In this document: positions 7,611 to 17,112 of the stretch, in pieces | Layout: the number at the start of each line of letters is the position of its first letter | How positions within the stretch are numbered: position 1 is the stretch's first letter | From: Pseudomonas viridiflava | Lineage (GTDB): Bacteria; Pseudomonadota; Gammaproteobacteria; Pseudomonadales; Pseudomonadaceae | NCBI RefSeq assembly: GCF_900582195.1 | Contig: NZ_UTHA01000087.1 | Span: 24,405-88,404, forward strand | DNA length: 64,000 bases | Direction: 5' to 3' | Made by a program: the position numbers and the translations under genes | Notes under the pieces: model-generated | Database searches by the model: none | What the model saw: only the letters and a program-made list of their open reading frames with translations | What the model was told of the DNA's origin: nothing

Positions 7611-8510
7611 ATGACCATCCGGCTTCCCTCGCTAAACGGCTTGCGCGCTTTTGAATCGGTCGCCCGGCATATGAGCTTTACCAAGGCTGCCGAAGAGCTC
7701 AACGTCACCCAGACCGCTGTCAGTCACCAGATCCGCCGACTCGAAGCCGAGCTGGGCGGGCCGCTGTTTTTGCGGCTCAACGAGGGGTTGGCACTGAGCG
7801 AGGACGGGCACGCCTACTTGCCGGGTGTACGTGCGGCGTTTCAAGAACTGCGGTATTCGACTGAGCAGTTGCTTGCCTCTCGCGATAAAATTGTGCTGAC
7901 GATCAGTACGCTGGTGTCGTTTGCATCGAAGTGGCTGTTGCCGCGGTTGCCGTCCTTTCAGCAGGCGTGTCCCGCTATCGATGTGCGAATCAGTGCGTCG
8001 ACTGAATTAGTCGATTTTCGCAAGGGCGCTATCGATGCAGCCATCCGTTACGGGCGCGGCGACTGGAAGGGTTTGCGTGGCGATTTTTTGATGTCGGATG
8101 AAGTTTTCCCGGTTTGCAGCCCCGCACTGGCGAAGACATTGAGCACGCCTGCAGATCTGGCCAGGCACACAATGCTGCAGGTCAGCGGTGTGACGGTCAA
8201 TGACTGGAGCACCTGGCTCAGCGCTGCGGGCCAACCGCCGCAACTCGCCGAGGGGCCACGGTTGACCTTTGATCTGGCGATGATGGCGGTGCAGGCGGCG
8301 GTTGACGGGCAGGGCGTGTGCATTGGCCGTTCGACCTATGTCGAGGACGATCTGCGAGCCGGGCGTCTGGTCATACCCTTCGATCTGCGTTTGAAAGATG
8401 AATTGGGCTTTTATCTGGTGACGCCCCATGAAACGGCGCAGACGAAGAAAATTGTCGCCTTGCGAACATGGCTGCTGGCACAGCCGCCCGCCAGAGAAAC
8501 CTTTGTATAA
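7611..8510 (+). CDS. LysR family regulator, GcvA-like
   Basis: 299 residues. The N-terminal winged helix-turn-helix (LNGLRAFESVARHMSFTKAA, then LNVTQTAVSHQIRRLE) is followed by a periplasmic-binding-like effector domain with a typical C-terminal CIGRSTYVEDDL segment. The start MTIRLPSLNGLRAF is the usual GcvA-subgroup opening. Its divergence from gst-ridA over a 107-bp gap suggests it controls them; the effector is unknown. Confidence 0.88.
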   Translation: MTIRLPSLNGLRAFESVARHMSFTKAAEELNVTQTAVSHQIRRLEAELGGPLFLRLNEGLALSEDGHAYLPGVRAAFQELRYSTEQLLASRDKIVLTISTLVSFASKWLLPRLPSFQQACPAIDVRISASTELVDFRKGAIDAAIRYGRGDWKGLRGDFLMSDEVFPVCSPALAKTLSTPADLARHTMLQVSGVTVNDWSTWLSAAGQPPQLAEGPRLTFDLAMMAVQAAVDGQGVCIGRSTYVEDDLRAGRLVIPFDLRLKDELGFYLVTPHETAQTKKIVALRTWLLAQPPARETFV

Positions 8511-8633
8511 GCGTGTATCAAGGTGCTGTGCAGACACACGCGAACAATAAACCCGGGGTTTACGACACATCCCCCGTACATGTCCCGCTCACAGTAGAGG
8601 CCACCACACCACTACGTTCGAGAGGACAACACC

Positions 8634-9047
8634 ATGCATCGTCCATTGTTACTGGCCAGCGCCGCGCTACTCGCTTCAATGATCGGCATCACCCACGCGG
8701 CTGAGGCGCCGGCCAGGAGCTGGCAACAAGGCTTGAGCCGCACCGATCTGGTTCGCCAGGATCTCGGGGCCGCCGAGCGCGAAGTGATTCAGGCACGCGT
8801 CGATTTCGAACCGGGCGTGACCTCGCCAAGGCACGCGCATCCCGGTGTTGAAGTCGCGTATGTGATCAGCGGCACGTTCGAGTATCAACTGGAGGGCAGG
8901 GCGCCGGTGACGTTGAAGGCGGGGGATTCGTTGTTTATTCCGCAAGGGGTGGCGCATGTTGCGAAGAATGTTGGCACAGACAAAGGCTCGGAGCTGGCGA
9001 CTTACATCGTCAAGAAGGGTGAGCCCTTGCTGATTCTCAAGCCGTAG
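8634..9047 (+). CDS. Secreted cupin domain protein
   Basis: 137 residues. An N-terminal signal peptide (MHRPLLLASAALLASMIGITHA) precedes a single cupin barrel. The metal-binding motif 1 is HAHPGVEVAYVISGTFEYQLEG, with two His and one Glu; motif 2 is the GDSLFIPQGVAHVAKN stretch. Such small exported cupins often have no assigned substrate. It is a single gene with GAGAGGAC upstream of the ATG. Confidence 0.8.
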   Translation: MHRPLLLASAALLASMIGITHAAEAPARSWQQGLSRTDLVRQDLGAAEREVIQARVDFEPGVTSPRHAHPGVEVAYVISGTFEYQLEGRAPVTLKAGDSLFIPQGVAHVAKNVGTDKGSELATYIVKKGEPLLILKP

Positions 9048-9056
9048 GCCCGCGAT

Positions 9057-9266
9057 TCAATGAAGCGTCGCCGCTCGGCGACGCTCGCCAATCCTGATGC
9101 GGTCGAGCGCGCGGTTCAACGCATCGAGGGCATCGAGAAGGGCTTTGGCCTCGGCTTCGCGACCTTCCCCCCAGAGACGCTCGGCCATTTTGTTCAGCGC
9201 CTGGATCGAGCGTTCGATCTCTGCGGCGGTTGCCGTCACTTTGCTGGCCGGGGGTTGTTTGGGCAT
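9057..9266 (-). CDS. Small hypothetical protein
   Basis: 69 residues, mostly one amphipathic helix (AAEIERSIQALNKMAERLWG, then EAKALLDALDALNRALDRIR) with a basic tail. Codon use is normal for the host. Its 3' end is convergent with and 9 bp from the cupin gene. I do not recognise a family. Confidence 0.5.
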   Translation of the reverse strand: MPKQPPASKVTATAAEIERSIQALNKMAERLWGEGREAEAKALLDALDALNRALDRIRIGERRRAATLH

Positions 9267-9516
9267 TCAGTGAGTGTCCTGCGAGAGGCTTGGCGGTTCA
9301 GTTTCAGCATGATGCCGCACATGGTCGAAGATCGAAATACCGCGCAACCAGGCCCAGGCTGAGACACCAGGCGCTGCACATAGACTTTAGTCGGATGCGA
9401 GCAATCGCAGAACACCCTGTGTGATAATGGCATATTGCTGGCTCGCTATGGGCCCACATCGTTATCAGACTGGATTGAATCCGCCTCGTACAGCGTAAAT
9501 TTTAAAGGAATCATTG

Positions 9517-11631
9517 ATGAAAGCCCCTTTGATCAAAGACATGGAAAGTGCTGTTGTAGGTGTACTCAAGGTCACGGCCGAGCTCAAAACCCGAAGTAAT
9601 CACCGGCCGGCGCTGGTGACTTTCCTGCGCAAGTTGCGCATAGCCCGCGAACTGGCGTCGGTTTATTACATTTGCGTTGCGGGCAGCCAGAGCGCCGGCA
9701 AGACTCGCCTTGTACGCGAGCTTTATCAACTCGATGACGAGTGGCTTGCCGACAATCAGGGGCGTGGTGAGCGCATTCCGGTGTTCATCCTGGAGAAAGA
9801 TTGCGACGCGCCGTATGCCGTTGTCGTCAGGTACGACGCGCAGGGAAAGGAACTGGAGGAAAAGATCAGCCAGGACACATTCCGCGCGCTGGTCAGCGGT
9901 TACGACAACTCCGACAGTCTGAATTGCCTGTTTCCAAAACTGTACGTACCTCGCCGTTACTTCGCCGGTCAGCGCTGTGGTTTCGTCCTGCTGCCTGGCT
10001 ACGAAATGTTGAACGCGGACAACGTCGAATGGCAGGGCCTGATGCGCCATACCCTGGTGCATTCGCTGGGCAGTATTCTGGTCACCGACCGGACGCGTGT
10101 CGCGGACAGCAGCCAGAAACTGATTCTCAACGATCTGGTTGCCCGTTATTTTCCTGATCGCAAGCCTGCCATTGCTGTTACGAAAACCGAAGCACTCAGC
10201 GCCGAACAGATGACCGAACTGAAGGCCACTGTCGCTGACGTGTTCCAGATAAGCACCGATGAATCTGACCGTGTGGTTTTTACCGGTGTGGGTGATGACG
10301 ATTACCGGACGTCCTGGAGTAGTCAGATAATTCAGGTAATCAACAAGTATGCCTTGTCGGCGGCTGGCTCTGATGTGGGGCGGCTACGCGAACTGGAAAA
10401 ACTCCTGGACTCGGAACTGATGACGATCAAGGCAGCGCTGGAAAGCGAGCTGGATGCGGAAAGCATCAGCGAACACTTGACCGAGCGTCAGGTCGAGCGG
10501 ATGCGGGATGTGTTTACCAAAGCCGCTGAGCGCTATCGCAACCGTTATGCCAGGAAACTGCGTGAGCACACCAAAACCTACCTTGCGCAAGCGAAAGACA
10601 CGGCGGAGAACCGGTACAGAAATGAAGAGGAAGGCATTGGCAACAAGTTAAAGCAGGCAGCCAATTTCCTTACGCTGCAATCGGGTGAAAACGAGTCGCG
10701 CTTCAAGTCGAGAATCATCGATTGCTGGTGCAACGGCGAAGGTGCGTTGAACTCACCGCTGGACAGCGATTATCTGGCGATCTCGGAGATGTCCTGTAAT
10801 GAACTGGGCGTGCGAACGATCAACTCGAGCGACCTTGCGACACTCAAGAATCAAGGCCTTGAGAAGTTGTTGGGGTATGACGTGCCGTCGATTGCCGTCC
10901 CGTCAACCAACATTGAGGAACTGCATCACGACTTGCGCTTGATGCTTTCGCCGTGGGCGGCGACCACGAGCAGCCTTCAGAGATTCAAGGAACCCCATGT
11001 CGAGAACGTGCTCAAGGCACTTCCGGCGATGACCATGGAGTACTTCCGTCTGAATCAGGCAGTCGCCATTCGCGTTCCCGAATTGGCCCATTGCGAATTG
11101 GAGGCTTTCGACTTCGGCAAATTGGCCACCTCCATTCAACAAGACCTTCCCAAGGTCGCGGCGTCGGCCAAGCCTCTGCTGAATACGCTGGCGGCGATCC
11201 TCGCGGTGGATGTGGTTATCGATGGCACGATCGATACGATCCCGGCCATTGCCGGAACCTTGACCGGTGGGCAGGCAGCCGCGGGGTTGGGCGCGACCTT
11301 GTCGATGGCGGCAGCGGGCGCCATTACCCTTGGTTTCATCGCCTACCGTGGCGCCAGTGAAGTGCAACGCTACGACGTTGCACGCAAGGGGTTCATTGCC
11401 GAAAGCCTCAATCAGTTTGCAGAGGCGCATATCAAGAAAGGGCTGGAGCTGTACGACGATCTCATGGAGAACCTTGAAGAGCGCCTGGTGCAGAATCTGC
11501 GTGCGGCTTACGGCCTGGGCGCCGATCTGACAGCCAAGGACGCATTGGCACGGGGCCTCAATCGCCTTGAACATGCTCGGGTAAATCTGGTCAAGGCGAT
11601 TGATGATGCACAAAGCCGTCATGTGGCATAA
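9517..11631 (+). CDS. Dynamin-like GTPase A
   Basis: 704 residues from ATG 9517; a TTG lies one codon earlier, and AAAGGA sits 7 bases upstream of the ATG. The G1 P-loop is GSQSAGKT at residues 56-63, a G3-like LPGYE is at 159-163 (Asp replaced), and G4 is TKTE at 222-225. A long helical stalk (about 280-520) follows, then a hydrophobic, Gly/Ala-rich segment at about 555-612 that could insert into membrane, as in bacterial dynamin-like proteins, and a C-terminal helix. It overlaps the second GTPase gene by 29 bp. Such tandem GTPase pairs usually form hetero-oligomers that remodel or survey membranes; that role here is inference. Confidence 0.75.
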   Translation: MKAPLIKDMESAVVGVLKVTAELKTRSNHRPALVTFLRKLRIARELASVYYICVAGSQSAGKTRLVRELYQLDDEWLADNQGRGERIPVFILEKDCDAPYAVVVRYDAQGKELEEKISQDTFRALVSGYDNSDSLNCLFPKLYVPRRYFAGQRCGFVLLPGYEMLNADNVEWQGLMRHTLVHSLGSILVTDRTRVADSSQKLILNDLVARYFPDRKPAIAVTKTEALSAEQMTELKATVADVFQISTDESDRVVFTGVGDDDYRTSWSSQIIQVINKYALSAAGSDVGRLRELEKLLDSELMTIKAALESELDAESISEHLTERQVERMRDVFTKAAERYRNRYARKLREHTKTYLAQAKDTAENRYRNEEEGIGNKLKQAANFLTLQSGENESRFKSRIIDCWCNGEGALNSPLDSDYLAISEMSCNELGVRTINSSDLATLKNQGLEKLLGYDVPSIAVPSTNIEELHHDLRLMLSPWAATTSSLQRFKEPHVENVLKALPAMTMEYFRLNQAVAIRVPELAHCELEAFDFGKLATSIQQDLPKVAASAKPLLNTLAAILAVDVVIDGTIDTIPAIAGTLTGGQAAAGLGATLSMAAAGAITLGFIAYRGASEVQRYDVARKGFIAESLNQFAEAHIKKGLELYDDLMENLEERLVQNLRAAYGLGADLTAKDALARGLNRLEHARVNLVKAIDDAQSRHVA

Positions 11632-13474
11632 GAAGTACGCTAATCGCTATCGCTGGGCCTATGACGCATACGCGCGTTTTATCAGTGAGGTCGACTCAAG
11701 TCTGACCGGTGATTTTCAGCGGTCGAGCCATGTAACGGTCGCCGTCTATGGGGCAACCCAGGTCGGTAAGACCACGTTGATTCTTGACTTGTTGGGGATC
11801 AACGGCGGTGCATTGGAGCGTGCCTCCCATGTATTGCGGGGCGAGCAACTGATGGGCAAGTCATCAACGGCCTGTGCAATCCGTTATCGCCGTTCCAAGG
11901 ATGATCATTGGTATCTTGATGACGATGGCATCGCTTTGGACGACGACGCTGCAAAGAAGCGATTCCGTGAAATTCGCCGGGAGCTGGAAGAAGGGCGGAC
12001 GCGCTCGATGGACGTCTTGTCTGTTCAAATTCCGGCGTTGTATTTCGACAACACCGGCAGTGATGCGTTAAGTCTGGATCTGCGTATTCTCGATATCCCC
12101 GGCATCAATGCGGTCAATCAAGCCGAGCAGGCGCACGTCGCACGCGTTGCTGAAAAGTACGTTTCCACGGCGGATCTGGTCCTGCTGGTCGGGCGGGCGG
12201 ATGACTTGGGCTTTCTTCATCCCGACAAGCTGAAGTTGCCGTCATTGTGCGATTGGATGCTACAGGCCAATCGCTTTCGAATTGTCCTGTCCTACACCTT
12301 TTCGCCAGCAAGCTTCAAAACCTGGTTCGGTCAGGCGCGCCCGACGCTTGATCAGGTGAGGGAAAAACTTCACGCGGAATTAAGCACCCACGACTACGCC
12401 CCACCGAGTTCGGTTCAGGCCATGTTGTTCCCGCTGGAGTTCGGCGATTCGTTGAAAAGTCTTGAGGGGGATCAAAGCTATCATCGGGCTGCCGCGCAAT
12501 TGATCGGGCAGTATCGTCGAGAGCTCCTGGCCAGCATCAGCGAGTCTGCGAGCCCCTACGGACGTCTGGCCTCTGCGTTCAGGATGAAAAACCTGATTGA
12601 TGCAAGGCTCGAGCGAGAACAACGCCAGCACGCCAAGGGTATGCAAGCGGTGAGCGAGGCATATCAGGACGCCGAAAGAGCCTTGGCACAGACGCACGAT
12701 CTTCAGGCGGAGTTTCTCGCTGAGCGGCGTGGGCTTGACCGCCAGGCGCGCCGTATACGGCGGTATATCTGTCTCGCGCAACGCAGCGATTACCTGCTGT
12801 TTTTTACCCAGCACCTGCCGCGTACAGCTGAGTCGGTGAGTGCCCTGAAGGCCGTCGCAGTGGGCTTCGAGGCAGGCATTCAGGCGCAATGGAAAGCCAG
12901 TTGCGCACGGCATGCTCAACGTCAGGCCAGTAGCCGACTTGCCGAACTGCCGCCGCCTGACACGGATGCCTTGAATCCTTTCTATCGAAAGATGAACGGT
13001 TACATGACCGATGGTTACTGGTGGTCCAGTGACAACTTTCGCGCTGACCGCGACATGCTCGAACGCGCCGCGGACGAGATTGTCGAGGCTTACAGCGGGG
13101 CCGCGCAAATCGCGGTCAGCGAATACCTCAAACGCCAGCTCAGTGAATACCAGGGCAGACGTCGGGATTTTGAACGGCGTCTCGATGTGATCTCCATGAG
13201 CGTGGCTGAGCGCGAAGGTGCCCTGGCGAAAGTCTGTGAGCAGCGCGATCAACGGGTGCTGGCCCATCAGCAGTTCGAGGCCCGCATGCAGCAAAGCATC
13301 GAGCATTCGCAGCGATTCGAACAATACATTTATGAAGCATTCCACGCTGAGCTGAGCCGCGTAAGGGAAGCTATCCGATCGCCTGCCACAGCGCTGGAGC
13401 AAGTCTATGACCTGTTCTACCTCCATGTATTACTGGGCGAACTCGACAAAATGCTAGAAGGGAAGAAATTCTGA
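11603..13474 (+). CDS. Dynamin-like GTPase B
   Basis: About 623 residues. TTG 11600, ATG 11603 and ATG 11606 are consecutive codons; AAGG at 11593-11596 fits 11603 or 11606. G1 is GATQVGKT at residues 50-57 and G3 is DIPG near 163-166. The rest is strongly helical with coiled-coil character (DAERALAQTHDLQAEFLAER; REGALAKVCEQRDQRVLAHQ) and no clear membrane span, so the partner or the downstream protein would have to supply membrane contact. Start and stop overlaps with both neighbours (29 bp, and the ATGA-type junction at 13474) indicate tight translational coupling. Confidence 0.72.
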   Translation: MMHKAVMWHKKYANRYRWAYDAYARFISEVDSSLTGDFQRSSHVTVAVYGATQVGKTTLILDLLGINGGALERASHVLRGEQLMGKSSTACAIRYRRSKDDHWYLDDDGIALDDDAAKKRFREIRRELEEGRTRSMDVLSVQIPALYFDNTGSDALSLDLRILDIPGINAVNQAEQAHVARVAEKYVSTADLVLLVGRADDLGFLHPDKLKLPSLCDWMLQANRFRIVLSYTFSPASFKTWFGQARPTLDQVREKLHAELSTHDYAPPSSVQAMLFPLEFGDSLKSLEGDQSYHRAAAQLIGQYRRELLASISESASPYGRLASAFRMKNLIDARLEREQRQHAKGMQAVSEAYQDAERALAQTHDLQAEFLAERRGLDRQARRIRRYICLAQRSDYLLFFTQHLPRTAESVSALKAVAVGFEAGIQAQWKASCARHAQRQASSRLAELPPPDTDALNPFYRKMNGYMTDGYWWSSDNFRADRDMLERAADEIVEAYSGAAQIAVSEYLKRQLSEYQGRRRDFERRLDVISMSVAEREGALAKVCEQRDQRVLAHQQFEARMQQSIEHSQRFEQYIYEAFHAELSRVREAIRSPATALEQVYDLFYLHVLLGELDKMLEGKKF

Positions 13475-14121
13475 TGGAACGAGCCGATTTTGACGCCGAC
13501 ATGCTTGCCGCTGATCAAGAGCTTTCGGTGCTACTGGAAAAACACATCAACTTGCCGATGAAAAAAAGTATCGAGCAAGTCAGTGGCAGCCTTTCCCTGA
13601 CGCTAAAGGGGGATTTTGATGCACAGGTGCTGTCACTGCGTTCCGAGTTGAAAAAACTGGGTAGTACGTTTGAATACCTCGGTGATGACCTGAGCAGCAT
13701 TCGTAATGTCTCCAACCGAATCGAGACGATGGCTCAGCAGGCAGAAGTTGCTCATGGCGAACGCTCTGCAAAGGTCACTGCTGCGGTGCTTGGAAGTGAA
13801 GGCGGAGTAAAGGACGCACTCGCAGGTGTCGAGGAGCGATTGGGCAAACTGAGCGCCGGACAGTTACAGCATTTCAATGCACTGCTGAAAGTGCAGGCGG
13901 CGGAAGTTCACAAGCAACGGAGTGAGCACCAGGATACGCAACAGAGAATTCTGGAAAAACTCGATGAACTTACCGCATTGAGCGCCACGCAGGCGAGCCG
14001 TGAAATCCAGTCGCACCAGGCATCGAAGGGGCGATTTGTCTGGTTGTTGACAGGGCTGGCAGTCAACTGTGCGGTGCTTTTGACGTTGCTGGCGAAAAGC
14101 TTTTTGGCAGCGGGCATTTGA
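13474..14121 (+). CDS. Coiled-coil protein with C-terminal membrane anchor
   Basis: 215 residues. The start codon overlaps the previous stop (TGATG). Residues 1-185 are helical with heptad-like repeats (LSLRSELKKLGSTFEYLGDD; AAEVHKQRSEHQDTQQRILEKLDEL). One transmembrane helix, near residues 190-212 (FVWLLTGLAVNCAVLLTLLA), ends the protein, giving a tail-anchored topology with the coiled coil in the cytosol. I infer it is the membrane tether or effector partner of the two GTPases. No homologue is recognised. Confidence 0.65.
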   Translation: MERADFDADMLAADQELSVLLEKHINLPMKKSIEQVSGSLSLTLKGDFDAQVLSLRSELKKLGSTFEYLGDDLSSIRNVSNRIETMAQQAEVAHGERSAKVTAAVLGSEGGVKDALAGVEERLGKLSAGQLQHFNALLKVQAAEVHKQRSEHQDTQQRILEKLDELTALSATQASREIQSHQASKGRFVWLLTGLAVNCAVLLTLLAKSFLAAGI

Positions 14122-14204
14122 GCCCCGAACCGGCGATATGACCTGCGCCCCAGATCCTCGGTCATCCGAATTTAAACTATCCAAGCCAACTCATTGAGCG
14201 CCCC

Positions 14205-15494
14205 ATGTCTCTTCAGATCACGGTTGATGCCGCTGTCGACAATCTTTATGCCGACCCGGACGTGCAGCGCATGCTGGCAATGTCCACTCACAGCGAAGCT
14301 CTGCAAATTTGTTACCCGAAGGAAATCAATGTATCGCGCTTCCTGGCGTGGCTACTCGATCCCAGTCAGGGGCACGGCTTGGGTGACCAGGCAATCAAGT
14401 CTTTACTGGCCTGCGCTGGCAAGTCGGACTTCGTTGACCAGTTACCGATAAAGGAGCAGCGCTTTCTCGCCGCGGCGAATATTTATACGCGGGCATTTTC
14501 TTCGATCATCGTTGTTTCCGAAGCTGAACTGGGGTTGCCCGACGAGCGTCGCTACATCGACGTGCTGGCGGTTGATCCTGTCGCGAAGCTGTATGTGGCG
14601 ATCGAAAACAAGTTCGGTTGCCGGGAGAGTCAGGATCAGACGGCGAGCTACTTCAAAGCGCTCAGGAAACTGTTCCCTAACTATCACGGCATTCATCTGT
14701 ATCTGGATATCAATGATGGCGAGCCGGATGACAAGCGCTGGATTGCCGTCAATTACACCTGGCTCACGGATTTCATTGCCCAAACCGAGCAGCTGGATTG
14801 GGTGGCGCCCCACGTCAAAGCGACCATGGCCCAGTTCCGCAAAGCGGTCCAGGAAGAAGATGACGTTGCCGAGGCCAGTGTTCTGGGCAATCTGGTCACG
14901 CATGTGGCCAGCCAGCATGAGATTGCTCTGGATGCACTCCACAGGATTCTGACGCCCAACGCTCCCCGATCCAGAGCCAAGGATCTTGCCGCACTGGTCA
15001 ATCATTCGGCTTCAGGTAACGTGGCCAAGGCAAACGTGCGCTTGTTTCAGCTGTATTGCCGGCGCCCGCACATCTGGGATCGATGCTTGAAGGAACGCAA
15101 ATTCGCCAGATTCCATAAAGTGCTGGGTGGTCAATTCAGCCAACTAATGTCAGACCCCCGGCGAGTGGTCACTTACTTCAGTCTGAAAGAGTTCGAACAC
15201 CTGCGAGATCCCGAACTGGGTTCTATCTGGGTAGCGGCGATCCACATACGGCAGGAGGGTGAGCATTTCCGTGTCAGGACCTATGTGGCTCTGAGTTGCG
15301 TGAAGGCCGATTATCGAGAGCAGTTACTGCAAGTCGTGAATGCTGAGCGAGCTCGCAATGCTATCCGTAAAGCCGGCCGGGAGGACGGTAACTTTGTTAT
15401 CAGGCGCGGTGAAAGCCTGCCTCCTGCCAAGGCCGCAGACGATGCAGCCGCACAACTTCATTACCTTTGTGCTCTGCTCAAAGGGATCGGCTAG
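14205..15494 (+). CDS. PD-(D/E)XK nuclease family protein
   Basis: 429 residues. The core motif is RYIDVLAVDP...YVAIENKFG, giving D119 and the ExK pair E134/K136, followed by QDQ at 143-145, as in the PDDEXK_4 group. Upstream, YPKEINVSRFLAWLLDP is a common N-terminal signature of this group. The C-terminal half is helical and may bind a partner or DNA. It begins 83 bp after the coiled-coil gene on the same strand with only a weak GAG ribosome site. It could be a fourth component of the GTPase cluster or an independent nuclease. Confidence 0.7.
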   Translation: MSLQITVDAAVDNLYADPDVQRMLAMSTHSEALQICYPKEINVSRFLAWLLDPSQGHGLGDQAIKSLLACAGKSDFVDQLPIKEQRFLAAANIYTRAFSSIIVVSEAELGLPDERRYIDVLAVDPVAKLYVAIENKFGCRESQDQTASYFKALRKLFPNYHGIHLYLDINDGEPDDKRWIAVNYTWLTDFIAQTEQLDWVAPHVKATMAQFRKAVQEEDDVAEASVLGNLVTHVASQHEIALDALHRILTPNAPRSRAKDLAALVNHSASGNVAKANVRLFQLYCRRPHIWDRCLKERKFARFHKVLGGQFSQLMSDPRRVVTYFSLKEFEHLRDPELGSIWVAAIHIRQEGEHFRVRTYVALSCVKADYREQLLQVVNAERARNAIRKAGREDGNFVIRRGESLPPAKAADDAAAQLHYLCALLKGIG

Positions 15495-15827
15495 TCCAGT
15501 GGCGTGACCTGTGCGCAGCGTATGCGGCTGCGCTGGGCGCGACCTCACGACGTAATTGTTTCCAGCGCAACTAATGAGTCACGGCAGCTTTTGCCAGAGC
15601 CGATGTGCGCGAGCACTAAGGATTCGCCAACCAACGAACACAACGTCATTGCTTGAAAAGCAATAGTCATTTGCGATTCCGGCTGATTGTTGCTGTCAGG
15701 CTTTGAAGTTAGCATCGGTTCATCGCTGCAACTCATAAGGCCTTTGGCGCGAGTTCGAGACAGCCCACATCGTTAGCCTGTCACTGCGCTGATCGTCGTC
15801 TCAGTTGATCAACCTTGGAAAATTCTG
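15495..15827. other. Intergenic region, no gene seen
   Basis: This 333-bp stretch between the nuclease and ene-reductase genes has only a short ATTGCTT-GAAA-AGCAAT hairpin near 15650 and presumably the ene-reductase promoter. I see no credible coding sequence. Confidence 0.5.
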
Positions 15828-16958
15828 ATGTCGAAACTCTTCGAAGCATTTCGCCTGGGCGACACTACGCTCAAAAATCGCATCGTCATGGCGCCGCTGA
15901 CCCGATCGCGTGCACCGAATGATGCTGCCGATGAACGCGTGGCGTTGTATTACGCGCAACGGGCTACCGCAGGCTTGATCGTCAGCGAGGGCACGCCGAT
16001 TTCCCGTGAAGGACAGGGCTATCTGTTCAATCCCGGCATCTTTACTGCCGATCAGATCGCTGGATGGCGTCTGACCACCGACTCGGTGCATGCCGTGGGC
16101 GGCAAGATGTTTGCGCAGATCTGGCACGTCGGCCGCGTTTCGCATCCGTCGATCCAGGACGGTGGAAAACTGCCGGTGAGCGCTACCTCGAAGCAAGCCG
16201 TCGGCGCGACAGCGTTCGGTTACGACGCCGACGGCAAGCCGGCACTGGTAGCGCCGCCGGCGCCCCGCCAACTGGAAACGGCTGAGGTTTCGCGCATCGT
16301 CGGTGAGTTCGCGCAGGCTGCGCAAAACGCAATCGATGCGGGTTTTGACGGCGTGGAAATTCACGGTGCCAATGGCTATCTGTTCGAGCAGTTCATGAAT
16401 CCGCTGGTCAATGATCGAACCGATCAGTACTCGGCCGATCGCTTGGAAAATCGCCTGCGCTTCACTCTGGAAGTGATCGATGCTGTAGTCGCACGGATTG
16501 GCGCGGGTCGGGTAGGCATCCGTATTTCGCCGTATGGCCAGCTGTTCGATATGCCGCTGTATGAGCAGATCGATGAAACCTATACCGCGCTGGCTGCGGA
16601 GATTGGTGCTCGGCAACTGGCCTACGTTCATGTGATGGATCAGTCCGGGTTTCCTGCTCCGGGTACCGAAGGTGGTGGCAGCGGGCCGAAGGCAACGTTC
16701 CTTGAGCTGCTGTCGACCATTAAGTCGAAATTGCCTGCAACAGCGCTCATTCTGGCGGGCGGAATGTCGCGCCAGCGTGCGGACGATCTGATCAATGACG
16801 GCATTATCGACCTCGCCGCGTTCGGCACTGCCTACATCAGCAACCCTGATCTGGTGGCGCGGCTGCGAAACAACTGGCCTCTGACCGACGCCAAGCGCGA
16901 AACCTTCTACGGCGGCGGGGCTGAGGGTTATATCGATTACCCGTCTTACAAAGGTTAA
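15828..16958 (+). CDS. Alkene reductase, old yellow enzyme family
   Basis: 376 residues, a full-length FMN-dependent ene-reductase. Landmarks are NRIVMAPLTRSRAPN near the start, QIWHVGRVSHP in the barrel, the substrate-binding HGANGYLFEQF with His and Asn, DQYSADRLENRLRF, and a final FGTAYISNPDLVARL. It reduces activated C=C bonds with NAD(P)H; it is close to the NemA/XenB type. The LysR gene downstream on the same strand may regulate it. Confidence 0.9.
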   Translation: MSKLFEAFRLGDTTLKNRIVMAPLTRSRAPNDAADERVALYYAQRATAGLIVSEGTPISREGQGYLFNPGIFTADQIAGWRLTTDSVHAVGGKMFAQIWHVGRVSHPSIQDGGKLPVSATSKQAVGATAFGYDADGKPALVAPPAPRQLETAEVSRIVGEFAQAAQNAIDAGFDGVEIHGANGYLFEQFMNPLVNDRTDQYSADRLENRLRFTLEVIDAVVARIGAGRVGIRISPYGQLFDMPLYEQIDETYTALAAEIGARQLAYVHVMDQSGFPAPGTEGGGSGPKATFLELLSTIKSKLPATALILAGGMSRQRADDLINDGIIDLAAFGTAYISNPDLVARLRNNWPLTDAKRETFYGGGAEGYIDYPSYKG

Positions 16959-16977
16959 GTAACCGCTGAAGGACTGG

Positions 16978-17011
16978 CAGCCGTCACCGTTACTCGGGGC
17001 GGCTGCTTTTT
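16978..17011 (+). terminator. Probable terminator
   Basis: GCAGCCG (16978-16984) pairs with CGGCTGC (17000-17006), followed by TTTTTC. The loop is long but partly pairs itself. It ends the ene-reductase transcript. Confidence 0.65.
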
Positions 17012-17112
17012 CATGTCGGGTGCAAACAGGCCTGCAAGAATGTTGCGGGAGGACAAGCAGGCGAAGTTCTGTTTTAGTGCAAATCACCTGTTCTTGATGA
17101 TCGGAATTCCTT

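Noticed and set aside
12380..13426. A 348-residue minus-strand frame inside GTPase B
   Set aside because: The GTPase frame carries motifs and tight coupling to its neighbours; the opposite frame has none.
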